Assembly (NCBI GenBank): GCA_031264755.1
Contig: JAISDO010000006.1
Coordinates: 1-53,270, forward strand
Length of the DNA: 53,270 nucleotides
Direction: 5' to 3'
Origin: Clostridiales bacterium
GTDB taxonomy: Bacteria; Bacillota_A; Clostridia; Christensenellales; Pumilibacteraceae
Made by a program: the position numbers and the translations under genes. Position 1 is the first letter of the stretch, and each line of letters begins with the position of its first letter. Below, piece by piece: positions 22,055-30,431 of this stretch. The notes under the pieces were generated by a model. That model saw only the letters and a program-made list of their open reading frames with translations, did no database searches and was not told where the DNA came from.

Positions 22055-22078
22055 GTACAATCACATATATGATTGTAC
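22055..22078. terminator. Hairpin between folK fusion gene and the 269-residue gene
   Basis: A perfect 9-bp inverted repeat with a 6-nt loop directly upstream of the gene starting at 22037. It could be a promoter-proximal operator or the second half of a tandem terminator. Confidence 0.35.
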
Positions 22079-22085
22079 AACCAAA

Positions 22086-22117
22086 CACGGACAACCATTG
22101 AGATCTGGTTGTCCGTG
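22086..22117 (-). terminator. Hairpin downstream of the folB-folK gene
   Basis: A perfect 12-bp stem with an 8-nt loop, 85 nt after the stop at 22202. Three U residues follow on the minus strand, then mixed sequence. Confidence 0.5.
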
Positions 22118-22201
22118 CTCACGCCATTGATGCTCGCATATACCTGTGACAATTGTAGTTGTATCGCAAGACTCCTCATACTTAGAATTAAACACAACAA
22201 C

Positions 22202-22984
22202 CTAATTCAAATATTCGTACAACTCTGTCATACTAGCATTGTATATTGGGTGCACAGTATAAGGGGATATATCTAGCATAGGTTTGAGTACAAATGCTCG
22301 CTTGTGCATGTGTGGATGTGGGATTATTAGATTGTCACCACTATAGACTTCTTGCCCATACATCAATATATCTATATCAATTATGCGTGGACCCCATTTT
22401 TCTACTTGAACTCTGCCCATAGCTTGTTCTATGTCTTTGACTTGTTTGAGCAATCGTAATGGTACCACATGTGTCTCAAATTGCACAGCCGCATTGAGAT
22501 AGTCGTCTTGTGGTATAGGACCTACTGGCTTGGTTTTGTAATAATTGGACACTTTTTTGACCGTACCTATATCACGCAACTGTGATATGGCTCTTCTAAT
22601 ATTAGACAATTTGTCACCTATATTGCTTCCTAGTCCTAGGTATACTGTCTTCTTGCTTCTGGTCACCGCAATTGTCCTATGTATGTCATCTTGCATATGA
22701 TTGAGTGCAATCTCTACTCGTGCTACATGTGGATAACTATCAAACACAAGATTGACAAACTGCTCCATAGCTAAGTTGATATTGCTAGTCTTGACAAAAC
22801 AACACTTGACCAATCTCATAAGAGCTTGTGCCCCTATATATGTAGAATCATCCAATTCTATGGACATACCCAAATATAGATCTACTTGTATATCATACTC
22901 CAATTCACAGCTCTTGTCGTCATCACCACACTCGCAAGAGAGCTTGTTATACCTAATAGATAATTTATCCAACAACTCATTCAT
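22202..22984 (-). CDS. folK: FolB-like / FolK fusion (hydroxymethyldihydropterin pyrophosphokinase)
   Basis: The C-terminal half (about residues 113-260) is a clear FolK, transferring pyrophosphate from ATP to hydroxymethyl-dihydropterin: YLGLGSNIGDK, YKTKPVGPIPQDDYLNAA, RWGPR-like KWGPRIIDIDIL, and IPHPHMHKRAFVLKPM. The N-terminal 110 residues align in layout with dihydroneopterin aldolase (FolB), with YDIQVDLYL matching its first strand and VARVEIALNH its last. However, the GYHG loop is missing and the catalytic Lys of the HKP motif appears to be His. The FolB half may therefore be inactive or altered. The gene lies downstream of folP, folC and folA on the same strand. Confidence 0.88.
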   Translation of the reverse strand: MNELLDKLSIRYNKLSCECGDDDKSCELEYDIQVDLYLGMSIELDDSTYIGAQALMRLVKCCFVKTSNINLAMEQFVNLVFDSYPHVARVEIALNHMQDDIHRTIAVTRSKKTVYLGLGSNIGDKLSNIRRAISQLRDIGTVKKVSNYYKTKPVGPIPQDDYLNAAVQFETHVVPLRLLKQVKDIEQAMGRVQVEKWGPRIIDIDILMYGQEVYSGDNLIIPHPHMHKRAFVLKPMLDISPYTVHPIYNASMTELYEYLN

Positions 22985-23061
22985 ACCTTAATCTCAATTT
23001 AAGCAAGCAGAGTTCAATATCCACTTTAGCAATCCAATACTTAAGTAAGCAATTTGTAACA

Positions 23062-23865
23062 TTATATCTTGTACAATGCATCAGCCACCACTAGAGCTCG
23101 CTTGTTGGGCAATACATCATGCACCCGCACATAGTCAAATCCACAAGCACTTGCATGCACACTACTAGCAATAGTACCCTCTAATCTTTGATACTTGTCT
23201 AATCCAACCAATCCAAATAGTGACTTGTTGGATGCTGCTAACATCCATACATAACCAAACGACTTAAGCTGCTTTAGATTTTGCATCACATTTAGACTTT
23301 GCTCTGCATTTTTGCCAAACCCAATACCAGGGTCTAATATAATTTGGTCTGATTGTATGCCATGTGACAATGCTATCTTTATACTACTTTGCAAGTCACG
23401 CAAGATATCTTGCACAATGTCGTCATATTGACAATTGTCCCTGTTGTGCATTATACATACTATAGCTCTATGCTTGGCTACAACACTTGCCATTGCTGCA
23501 TCATGTTTGAGTCCCCAGACATCATTGACTATGTCTGCACCATTGTATAGCATTATGTCCGCTACATCAGCTCTAAAAGTATCTATGCTAATCAAAACAT
23601 CAGACTTCTGTCTTATAGCTTGCAAAACAGGCAAAACTCTCTCTATCTCCACTTGAGGTGAGACATCACTGTGACCTGGTCGTGTAGAGTATCCTCCTAT
23701 GTCTATCACATCTGCCCCATCTTGCACCATTTTGAGAGTTGCATCCACAGCACGAGAAATTTCGTTGTACTTGCCACCATCATAAAACGAATCAGGTGTC
23801 AAATTTAGTATGCCCCATACGCAAGTTTTTTTGCTAGATCCTAGTACTGTGTCTGATATCTTCAT
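23062..23865 (-). CDS. folP: Dihydropteroate synthase
   Basis: Condenses hydroxymethyl-dihydropterin pyrophosphate with p-aminobenzoate. The 267 residues carry WGILNLTPDSFYDGG (about 18-32), DIGGYSTRPGH (about 55), NDVWGLKHD near 116, DPGIGFGKNAEQ near 175 and RVHDV near the end. These are all core DHPS motifs. The ATG has no ribosome binding site. TATAAT boxes lie 5 and 10 nt upstream, suggesting a very short or absent leader, though the -35 is poor. Confidence 0.95.
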   Translation of the reverse strand: MKISDTVLGSSKKTCVWGILNLTPDSFYDGGKYNEISRAVDATLKMVQDGADVIDIGGYSTRPGHSDVSPQVEIERVLPVLQAIRQKSDVLISIDTFRADVADIMLYNGADIVNDVWGLKHDAAMASVVAKHRAIVCIMHNRDNCQYDDIVQDILRDLQSSIKIALSHGIQSDQIILDPGIGFGKNAEQSLNVMQNLKQLKSFGYVWMLAASNKSLFGLVGLDKYQRLEGTIASSVHASACGFDYVRVHDVLPNKRALVVADALYKI

Positions 23866-23971
23866 TAATTATTATATTATAGTATTGTTAAGACAAGGTC
23901 ATTGTTCTGTATTGATATATTTGTATCACACATCAATTGAGCGACCAATGTCAATTGTCAAGTCTTGTTTG

Positions 23972-25252
23972 CTATATACAAGACACTTGTGCAAGTTGTT
24001 GTACAAGCAGTTGTTTGAGATATCCCACCATATACAGCGATCCAAACACTACAACTATCTCACTTTTGGGTTGATTCAGTGCGACAGTAGATGCCTGTTG
24101 CAAATCTTGACAAGCTTGAGCTTGGATACCTACTGACTGCAAAAATTCTGCTAATTCGGCGGCTTGCAATGCCCTTGGATTGTCTGGTGTAACCGTATAC
24201 ACTATATCTACAATAGGTCTAATCAACTGGACGATTGCTTGCCAATCTTTGTCTCTAAGCATACCAAACACAAATTTGAATTTGACGCCTTGATGTTGAT
24301 ATATCAAATAATCTACCAAAGCAGTTGCTCCATCTATATTGTGTGCTCCATCTATATAAATAATTGGATTTGATGATACTTGCTCTAGTCTACAAGGCCA
24401 ATAAGTGTCCGCTATACCTTGCACAATGTCTGATTGAGTTATGCCAAACATATCAGATAGTTGCAAACCAACCGTGACAGCCGTTGCTGCATTGTCAATT
24501 TGGTGTATACCTTTGAGTGACTTGCTTATATTGGCAATATTTGCACAATCAAAAGTCTCATCCTCATGCACAACGACCGAATTGTCCCCTACATAGACTA
24601 CTTGAGCATTCTTAGAATGTGCCACACTCCTCACAATATCTATCACCTCATCATACTGTTGTTTGGCAACAACTACAGTAGCATTGGGCTTGATTATGCC
24701 GGATTTTTCTAGTGCTATGGACTGTATAGTATTGCCCAAATACTCTGTATGATCCAATCCTATCTTAGTTATTACACACATTATTGGAGAGTTGATCACA
24801 TTGGTAGAATCATACAATCCACCAAGACCTACTTCTAACACTACCACATCACACTTGTCTTTGTAATACAACAATCCCAATGCTGTCACAATCTCAAACC
24901 TACTTATGGTAGACTTGAGTTGAGTATCCTTGTCTAGCGCCTGAGCTATCATTGTCATACTCTCAGCAAAATCAAAATCACTTATATCTCGTCCATTGCA
25001 TCGTATATTTTCGTTGATTTTGACCAAATATGGCGATGTAAAGACCCCCACACGACAGCCCGCCTTAGTCAATATACTCTCTATATACTTGCATGTACTA
25101 CCTTTGCCATTAGTGCCAGCTACATGTACATAGCGTTGTCCCAAGTGCGGATTGCCAAGCAAACTGAGCAATCTCTCCATCCTTTGCAATCCAGGTTTGA
25201 TTCTGCTTCGGTTGTAGTTGTCTAGGTACACAATAGCTTGCCCATAATCCAT
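23972..25252 (-). CDS. folC: Folylpolyglutamate synthase / dihydrofolate synthase
   Basis: A Mur-ligase-family ATPase that adds glutamate to dihydropteroate and/or folates. It has VAGTNGKGSTCKYIESIL (about residues 43-60, the P-loop), FTSPYLVKINENIRCNG near 75, GLGGLYDSTNVI near 141, GLDHTEYLG near 164 and DGAHNIDG near 302. The 426 residues are normal. A GAGGGGGGGG ribosome binding site precedes the ATG at 25252. It lies 45 nt after folA and is probably read from the folA promoter. Confidence 0.95.
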   Translation of the reverse strand: MDYGQAIVYLDNYNRSRIKPGLQRMERLLSLLGNPHLGQRYVHVAGTNGKGSTCKYIESILTKAGCRVGVFTSPYLVKINENIRCNGRDISDFDFAESMTMIAQALDKDTQLKSTISRFEIVTALGLLYYKDKCDVVVLEVGLGGLYDSTNVINSPIMCVITKIGLDHTEYLGNTIQSIALEKSGIIKPNATVVVAKQQYDEVIDIVRSVAHSKNAQVVYVGDNSVVVHEDETFDCANIANISKSLKGIHQIDNAATAVTVGLQLSDMFGITQSDIVQGIADTYWPCRLEQVSSNPIIYIDGAHNIDGATALVDYLIYQHQGVKFKFVFGMLRDKDWQAIVQLIRPIVDIVYTVTPDNPRALQAAELAEFLQSVGIQAQACQDLQQASTVALNQPKSEIVVVFGSLYMVGYLKQLLVQQLAQVSCI

Positions 25253-25296
25253 ATTTGATCCCCCCCCTCAAAATTGCAACCAAATTGCATGCAGCA

Positions 25297-25791
25297 CTAT
25301 ACATTAGTATTCAAATAAGTACAGTACTCTACACAAAATCCTTGCGTATTGCTAGATCTGACATCACTCAAGCACCAATTGTCTATCTCATCCAAATTGG
25401 GCATGTATACATCTGCAGTCTTGATGCTATGCACCTTAGTGATATAAGCCAAGTGACAATACTCCAACATCAAACTATATATAACACCACCACCTATCAC
25501 AAATATATCTCGAGATTTACCATACTTGCCCTGCTGTATATCACTCAACAAGTCCTCAATATTAGTGTACCAATTGTCTTGTAGCGACAGGATGTGATTG
25601 CTAGATAGAACGATATTAGTTCTGTTTGGCAAGGGGTGCATTGGTAGACTAGACCAAGTATTGTACCCCATAACAATAGTCTTACCTGTAGTCATTTGTC
25701 CAAACCAAGCTTTGTCCTCTTTGATATCAAACAGCAGCTTATTGTTCAATCCTATCCCCCACTTGAGATCAACACAAGCTATTAGGTTCAT
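25297..25791 (-). CDS. folA: Dihydrofolate reductase
   Basis: Reduces dihydrofolate to tetrahydrofolate with NADPH. It shows MNLIACVDLKWGIGLNN at the N-terminus, TTGKTIVMGYNTWSSLP near residue 37, and IFVIGGGVIYSLML near 97. The substrate-binding acidic residue is Asp in the FDIKEDK segment. The start was placed at ATG 25791 (164 residues); a TTG 6 codons upstream falls inside the -10 box of the promoter and is unlikely. The promoter is only 6 nt from the ATG. Confidence 0.95.
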   Translation of the reverse strand: MNLIACVDLKWGIGLNNKLLFDIKEDKAWFGQMTTGKTIVMGYNTWSSLPMHPLPNRTNIVLSSNHILSLQDNWYTNIEDLLSDIQQGKYGKSRDIFVIGGGVIYSLMLEYCHLAYITKVHSIKTADVYMPNLDEIDNWCLSDVRSSNTQGFCVEYCTYLNTNV

Positions 25792-25797
25792 ATATAT

Positions 25798-25826
25798 AGT
25801 ATAACACAAAAAACAGTTAACGTCAA
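25798..25826 (-). promoter_or_regulatory. Promoter abutting folA (predicted leaderless mRNA)
   Basis: On the minus strand, TTGACG (25826-25821), 17 nt, TATACT (25803-25798), then six nt and the ATG. Transcription should begin at or within a base or two of the start codon, and no ribosome binding site exists. Confidence 0.75.
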
Positions 25827-25885
25827 TTCGTTTGCAAAATATTCACAATACATTTGCTATGAATTAATAATATTCCTAATTATAG

Positions 25886-25929
25886 CAACAAATTGTATAC
25901 ATCATTACTCAGATGTATACAATTTGTTG
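25886..25929 (-). terminator. Long hairpin downstream of tRNA-Pro
   Basis: A perfect 18-bp stem with an 8-nt loop begins 8 nt after the CCA end of the tRNA. No U-tract follows on the minus strand, and folA starts beyond it. Confidence 0.6.
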
Positions 25930-25936
25930 TGTAGTT

Positions 25937-26012
25937 TGGTCTGGGTAACATGATTTGAACATGCGACCTCTAGGACCCCATCCTAGCGCGCTACCATCTG
26001 CGCTATACCCAG
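25937..26012 (-). tRNA. tRNA-Pro (anticodon GGG)
   Basis: Seventy-six nt fold as a cloverleaf. There is a 7-bp acceptor beginning C1-G72 (the bacterial proline identity pair), a D arm GCGC/GCGC with GG in the loop, and an anticodon stem CTAGG/CCTAG with loop ATGGGGT giving anticodon GGG. The T arm has the TTCAAAT loop. The 3' ACCA is encoded. Confidence 0.95.
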
Positions 26013-26056
26013 ATAGCTGTCGGATATAGTTGTACTAATTCATCCAATTGGTATGT

Positions 26057-26085
26057 ATTATAGCACAATATTGTAATACTGTCAA
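26057..26085 (-). promoter_or_regulatory. Consensus promoter of tRNA-Pro
   Basis: On the minus strand, TTGACA (26085-26080), 17 nt and TATAAT (26062-26057) match the consensus exactly, about 45 nt before the mature tRNA 5' end. Confidence 0.85.
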
Positions 26086-26185
26086 AGTCTCAACAACACC
26101 CAATAGGTCAATCAGAGTTTGGCGTAATACGATATCATTGTGCAGAGACAATAGACTAATAGTGTGCAACTATCATTCTTGTTGT

Positions 26186-26215
26186 TTGACAATATATTGC
26201 AATAAATAGTATATT
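26186..26215 (+). promoter_or_regulatory. Promoter abutting rqcH (predicted leaderless mRNA)
   Basis: TTGACA (26186-26191), an 18-nt spacer and TATATT (26210-26215), then six nt to the ATG at 26222. No ribosome binding site is present. Confidence 0.65.
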
Positions 26216-26221
26216 TGAATC

Positions 26222-27769
26222 ATGCCAAATGATGCATTACACTATCATCTATTGACCAAAGAATTGAAGACAATATTAACTGGGGCCAAAATCAACAAGA
26301 TAATTAGCCCCAATAATACCGACATTGTACTGTTGCTGCGTGCCAACAACAGCAACTGTCAATTGTTGTTGTCTTGCAATGCTAACAATAGCCGTATACA
26401 ACTTTTGTCCACCAAACACGAGCACAACAACACCTCCAATACTTTTTGCACACACCTTAGACGACACCTAACCAACAGTACTATCAATAGTATAACTAGC
26501 ACTCAATTTGAACGTATCATCAATATACATTGCACAACAACTAATGAGTTGGGTGATAGATACAACAAACTACTAATATGCGAACTCATGGGTAGACGTT
26601 CTAATATGATGTTGGTCAACTTGCCACAGGGCACTATATCTGATTGCTTGTACAAAGCCTCTATAGATGTATCTCCCAATAGACCATTGTTGCCAGGTTT
26701 GGGCTACCACACTCCCCCTAGTAGTCCCATGAGAGATAGTATACAATCACAATTTGAGCAATATCAGGACCTAATGCTCAATCCTTGTGTACGCATACGC
26801 AATGATTGGTGTGTAGATTTTTGGGCTAGTCCTCAATTGATACACAATCAGATTGACGACTGCACCTTCAAACACTTTGATACATTACATCAAGCTATCA
26901 ATTATTATTACGACAGTATATTGGCACAACAAGATTACAACAATCTACATACTCGCATTAGTACAGCTCTCAGCAACGCTATCAAAAAGTCTACCAAAAA
27001 GCAATCCCAATTGCTCAATCAACAGGCTCAAGGGCAAGACTACGACAAGTACAAACTATATGGCGAACTATTGCTCACCTACATATACATGGTCAAATAT
27101 GGCGATAGCCAAATTGACGTGTACGACTACAACAACGAAAATCAAGTCACAATACAACTCAACACAACCAAAAACCCCTCGCAAAATGTAGCCGATTATT
27201 TCAAAAAATACAACAAAAAACGCAAAAGTGTAGAGATGTCTATCACTCAATTGCAACAAGTCAATGCCGATTTGGCATACTATCAATCCTTGCAAGAGAC
27301 ACTTGCGACCTCAACCAACAAAGATGATTTGGACAATTTGTATCAAGAACTTGTATCTTGCAAGCTAATAGACGAAGTCACCAAGTCTAAGTCTAATGTC
27401 ACAACTAGCCAACCCAGAATGTTTGAGATAGATGGCTTTAAGGTTCAGATAGGCAAAAACAATATACAGAATGATCAATTGTACCGCAAAGCAGCCAGTA
27501 CAGATATCTGGCTACACGCACAAAAAATACACGGATGTCACGCTATAATATCCACTAGACAAAAATCCCCCAACCTATCTACAATAACCAAAGTAGCGGG
27601 TTTGGTGGCATGGTTTAGCAAACCAAAAAATGTAGACAAGATACTAGTGGACTACACAACCATCAAAAACGTCTCCAAACCACGTGGCTCCAAGCCTGGT
27701 ATGGTCAGTTACGTCAACCAAAAGACATTATGGGTTACACCTGACAATAGTCCAATCAAGGATACTTAA
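26222..27769 (+). CDS. rqcH: Rqc2/RqcH-family ribosome quality control protein (NFACT)
   Basis: Binds split 50S subunits carrying stalled peptidyl-tRNA and directs C-terminal alanine tailing. The NFACT-N domain covers about residues 1-200, with ELMGRRSNMMLVN and PNRPLLPGLGYHTPP. A coiled coil spans about 240-390, and the NFACT-R domain is at the C-terminus (DIWLHAQKIHGCHAII, GSKPGMVSYVNQKTLWVTP). At 515 residues it is somewhat short. The conserved Asp-Arg pair of the N-terminal domain appears as Glu-Arg (FERII). It is one of the few plus-strand genes. Confidence 0.9.
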   Translation: MPNDALHYHLLTKELKTILTGAKINKIISPNNTDIVLLLRANNSNCQLLLSCNANNSRIQLLSTKHEHNNTSNTFCTHLRRHLTNSTINSITSTQFERIINIHCTTTNELGDRYNKLLICELMGRRSNMMLVNLPQGTISDCLYKASIDVSPNRPLLPGLGYHTPPSSPMRDSIQSQFEQYQDLMLNPCVRIRNDWCVDFWASPQLIHNQIDDCTFKHFDTLHQAINYYYDSILAQQDYNNLHTRISTALSNAIKKSTKKQSQLLNQQAQGQDYDKYKLYGELLLTYIYMVKYGDSQIDVYDYNNENQVTIQLNTTKNPSQNVADYFKKYNKKRKSVEMSITQLQQVNADLAYYQSLQETLATSTNKDDLDNLYQELVSCKLIDEVTKSKSNVTTSQPRMFEIDGFKVQIGKNNIQNDQLYRKAASTDIWLHAQKIHGCHAIISTRQKSPNLSTITKVAGLVAWFSKPKNVDKILVDYTTIKNVSKPRGSKPGMVSYVNQKTLWVTPDNSPIKDT

Positions 27770-27813
27770 GCAAGTTATATTTAGTTTAGTAGCTACAACT
27801 TGAGTTCTGTATT

Positions 27814-27853
27814 AATACACCCCAACTTGTATGTGTACAAGTTGGGGTGTATT
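27814..27853. terminator. Long hairpin between convergent rqcH and a membrane gene
   Basis: A perfect 18-bp stem with a 4-nt TGTG loop, 45 nt after the rqcH stop and facing the minus-strand gene at 27981. It could serve both directions; no U-tract is seen on the plus side. Confidence 0.65.
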
Positions 27854-27980
27854 GCTATCTTAATGTTATTTTGCCGTTGTCAATTTTGATTGGGTACACG
27901 CACATAGGCAGTCTCAAAATTTGTTCATGCATTGTCCAAAAAGACTTGTATTGTGTATATCTCCCCAAACCTACTACTTG

Positions 27981-28460
27981 CTACCTTGTACCACTATTAG
28001 ATTGATTTTTTCTCCGGCTCAACCAATCTACCAAACAAAATATCCAAAAAGCCAAAACAAAAACCATAGCAATACTAAGAATACCTATTGTATTAGCATT
28101 GATTCCTCCTCGTGTAAACTGGCTTGCATATTGAGCATACTCATCCCAAAATACAACGCCAATCCAACCAAGCCAAATATACATCACAATCACATCATAG
28201 CTAGTTCTATACAATCCTACATCTGTGCCACTACTACACAATCTATACTTTTTGCTAATTGTGCTATCAACAATACCCCTTCGTTTGACAATTTGTTTTT
28301 TGACCCACAAATATACAAATCCTACCAATGCACACATAATACAAAGATGTCTTATACCTTGTGCCTGTGCCCAATCTCCCACACTACAACTTACAACAAA
28401 CCAAGTAGTCAGCAACACAGCCAATGCAAACCTAATCACAATCCAAACTATACTACTCAA
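27981..28460 (-). CDS. Multi-pass membrane protein of the 35-bp-repeat group
   Basis: I do not recognise a family. The 159 residues carry about four membrane segments (about 5-25, 38-54, 88-106, 124-146) with a basic loop between the second and third. The only in-frame start is TTG at 28460, without a ribosome binding site. A strong AGGAGG site instead serves an overlapping 16-codon ORF in the +1 frame (28503-28453). This gene may thus be coupled to a leader peptide, or a frameshift may have separated its true N-terminus. The 35-bp element upstream is shared with the gene at 29376-30155, so it may belong to the same system. Confidence 0.6.
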   Translation of the reverse strand: MSSIVWIVIRFALAVLLTTWFVVSCSVGDWAQAQGIRHLCIMCALVGFVYLWVKKQIVKRRGIVDSTISKKYRLCSSGTDVGLYRTSYDVIVMYIWLGWIGVVFWDEYAQYASQFTRGGINANTIGILSIAMVFVLAFWIFCLVDWLSRRKNQSNSGTR

Positions 28461-28503
28461 TTTCGCTCCAGACTTTGGTAGGCTGTTTTACTTTAGTCTC
28501 CAT
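28453..28503 (-). CDS. Sixteen-codon leader ORF or displaced N-terminus
   Basis: ATG at 28503 lies 4-5 nt after AGGAGG, the strongest ribosome binding site in this area. It encodes 16 residues, mostly charged, before TAG. It overlaps the TTG start of the membrane protein by 8 nt in another frame. A single-base shift would join the two into one protein with a short cytoplasmic tail followed by the first membrane helix. Confidence 0.4.
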   Translation of the reverse strand: METKVKQPTKVWSEIE

Positions 28504-28695
28504 GAGACCCTCCTAAAATATAATATATTATTTTTTATTACACTAGGATAGCCTACTCATTACACACACTCATTCTTATACTACATACACTACAATACAA
28601 TGTTGTATACCACTATACCAATATATATATTATCCAAGATTGTTTTTGTGCTAGTATAGCACTATTACCTGTGATAGTGCTAGTAATTTTATCAT

Positions 28696-28730
28696 CTTTT
28701 CCGTTCATATTCTGATCTTTTTTGTTCATA
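28696..28730 (-). repeat. 35-bp element, copy 1 (two TATGAAC boxes 21 bp apart)
   Basis: Identical over 35 nt to 30432-30466. On the minus strand it reads as two TATGAAC boxes with a 21-bp period, spaced by an A-rich stretch, with weaker similarity continuing for about 16 nt (AAAAG-TG-T-AAAAT). It lies 235 nt upstream of the membrane gene starting at 28460. The phased direct repeat looks like an activator site. Confidence 0.7.
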
Positions 28731-28829
28731 GATGTTTGATAATTTTATTATCTGCTAAAGATGCTATACATCGTTGAGATTTCTAATATTATTTTGTTGT
28801 TATACTATACCTATTAGGATACGAGAGTA

Positions 28830-28873
28830 CAACAATAGGGCGACCAATATGAGTGTTGGTCGCCCTATTGTTG
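28830..28873 (-). terminator. Long hairpin downstream of the 29.0-30.2 kb module
   Basis: A perfect 18-bp GC-containing stem with an 8-nt loop, about 130 nt after the stop at 29002. No U-tract follows on the minus strand. Confidence 0.6.
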
Positions 28874-29001
28874 ACAAGTGTTGTAATTAGATACAGTTTC
28901 AACAACCTCATCAACTTGGTCAAGAGAAGTTTGCTACTGTGTCTTTGTTGCATATCACCTGTTTGTTGCTGATAGACACAATCTTTGACCTATAACAGTA
29001 C

Positions 29002-29370
29002 TCAATCTTTGATTGATTGCAATACTCTAGCACTATAGCCTATAGGCCAAATCATAGCAAGACCATAACCTATCATCAACACATCCCGCAATTGGTCACT
29101 CCATACTACCCATTGTAGATACATATATACAACACTTGCTAGACCAAAGTTGGCAAGCGTCGTTATTGCAATCATCTTGTCTGTACCCAATTGTACAAAT
29201 TTGACACAACAAACAACTACATACACCGCACATACTACCACCGCTATTGCAACTTTACCATCACTCAATACAGCAGGCTTGTGCCACACAACTAAAATCA
29301 AAGTAGAAACTGATATATACTCTACTACTATCAATGTAGTTACCAAATTAGGGCTTGCAAACTTCTTCAT
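29002..29370 (-). CDS. Small membrane protein paired with leader-type protein (module 1)
   Basis: A 122-residue protein with about four membrane segments (about 10-30, 40-60, 67-86, 95-113) and basic ends. I recognise no family. It begins 5 nt after the stop of the gene at 29376-30155 and is surely co-translated with it. A protein of similar size and layout follows the paralogous gene at 52494-53267, although the two small proteins share no obvious sequence. This arrangement recalls an immunity or partner protein, which is inference. Confidence 0.62.
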   Translation of the reverse strand: MKKFASPNLVTTLIVVEYISVSTLILVVWHKPAVLSDGKVAIAVVVCAVYVVVCCVKFVQLGTDKMIAITTLANFGLASVVYMYLQWVVWSDQLRDVLMIGYGLAMIWPIGYSARVLQSIKD

Positions 29371-29375
29371 GCCTA

Positions 29376-30155
29376 TTACTCTACGCTAGCCCCAAATCCA
29401 TAAGGCATACCAAACCATGTATACTTGAGACCTATCCTTATACCCTTGCCTTGCAATATGGCCTCTACAAATGTTGTTGCAAGCTCTCCAAAGACAGCTA
29501 GACCAACCAACGCAAATACAATTGCTACTACAGGACCACCCCAGCTACCTAGCATAGCGCCTAGCTTGGCACCAGCGGCGGCTATCAAAGCACATACCTT
29601 GTGTATACCTATACCAATCAACACAGCAGGTATAGGATTGAGTGCAATAGCAAGAAACATTTTGCCAATATTTTCGTTGCTTATATAGACACCAGCTCTT
29701 GTCAATCCTTTTGCATTAGGTTGTTGCGTATCAATGTCAATATTGCCATCAACTAATACATCTATCAATTGCAACATCACCTCAAATTCGCTTTCTTCAA
29801 ATTGACCAAACAAGAATTCGGATATGGCGTCAGGGGTCTCACCATCGTCCAACAACTGATAAAATTCACCAAACCAAACATCATCGTACTTGTCAATATT
29901 ATATTGACCATCCCTTGCATTGGTAGCAAGATTTTTGGTTGCTTGACTCAACTTTTGCAAGTATGTTTTGGTCTCATTATACACCACCTGTCTCTCTTGT
30001 CTCTCAACGGACAAGATATTGACATCATTATTATACCTTGTCTGTAGTACCGCTACCATCAAGGCAGATATTGGCAATGTTATTACCAATAGCATTATGA
30101 TAGTCAACTTTACTTTGCCTACTCTATGTATGGTAGGTTTATTTGTTTGTATCAT
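29376..30155 (-). CDS. Conserved-leader membrane/secreted protein, variable C-terminus (module 1)
   Basis: Unrecognised 259-residue protein. Residues 10-46 (RVGKVKL...LPISALM..VLQTRY) are nearly identical to the N-terminus of the protein at 52494-53267 and form a single basic-plus-hydrophobic anchor. The middle (about 50-160) is soluble and acidic. The C-terminal 90 residues form a long Gly/Ala-rich hydrophobic hairpin, ending with a GKGIRIG...WFGMPYGFG tail. ATG at 30155 has a strong GAGGAG site 5 nt upstream. The C-terminus resembles a membrane-inserting domain. A pore-forming or polymorphic effector is possible but unproven. Confidence 0.65.
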   Translation of the reverse strand: MIQTNKPTIHRVGKVKLTIIMLLVITLPISALMVAVLQTRYNNDVNILSVERQERQVVYNETKTYLQKLSQATKNLATNARDGQYNIDKYDDVWFGEFYQLLDDGETPDAISEFLFGQFEESEFEVMLQLIDVLVDGNIDIDTQQPNAKGLTRAGVYISNENIGKMFLAIALNPIPAVLIGIGIHKVCALIAAAGAKLGAMLGSWGGPVVAIVFALVGLAVFGELATTFVEAILQGKGIRIGLKYTWFGMPYGFGASVE

Positions 30156-30431
30156 GTTTACTCCTCTATGTCAATACTCTATAGATTGACTCGTATTAGA
30201 TTTTACCAAACATGACCTACGCCTATCTCTATCTCTCATGATTTGCATACTATATCTTTTGATACAATACCTATAGTGCGATTGTATATTCATCACAATG
30301 TCTCCGGATACATTGCAACTCTTCACTCTCTCACCTCTATACTATATCAACCTCTCTAGCATTCAACTCATCCAAGATTTTGATAAACATTGTACAATGT
30401 TTAGTATAAACATTGCAAACATTTTCACCAC

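Larger units (their letters stand above)
28461..29001. other. Regulatory region with 35-bp element and hairpins
   Basis: Apart from the leader ORF this 540-nt gap has no gene I can support. It holds the terminator hairpin 28830-28873, the 35-bp repeat 28696-28730, a 9-bp hairpin with arms TAGCACTAT/ATAGTGCTA (28659-28684), a TATACT box near 28653-28658 on the minus strand and the shared block AATCTTGGAT at 28633-28642 (minus). Confidence 0.5.

Noticed and set aside
27921..28481. A 186-codon plus-strand frame opposite the membrane gene at 27981-28460
   Set aside because: Composition (Asn, Thr, Ile, Tyr from AT-rich antisense) is typical of a shadow frame, while the minus frame has regular membrane helices.
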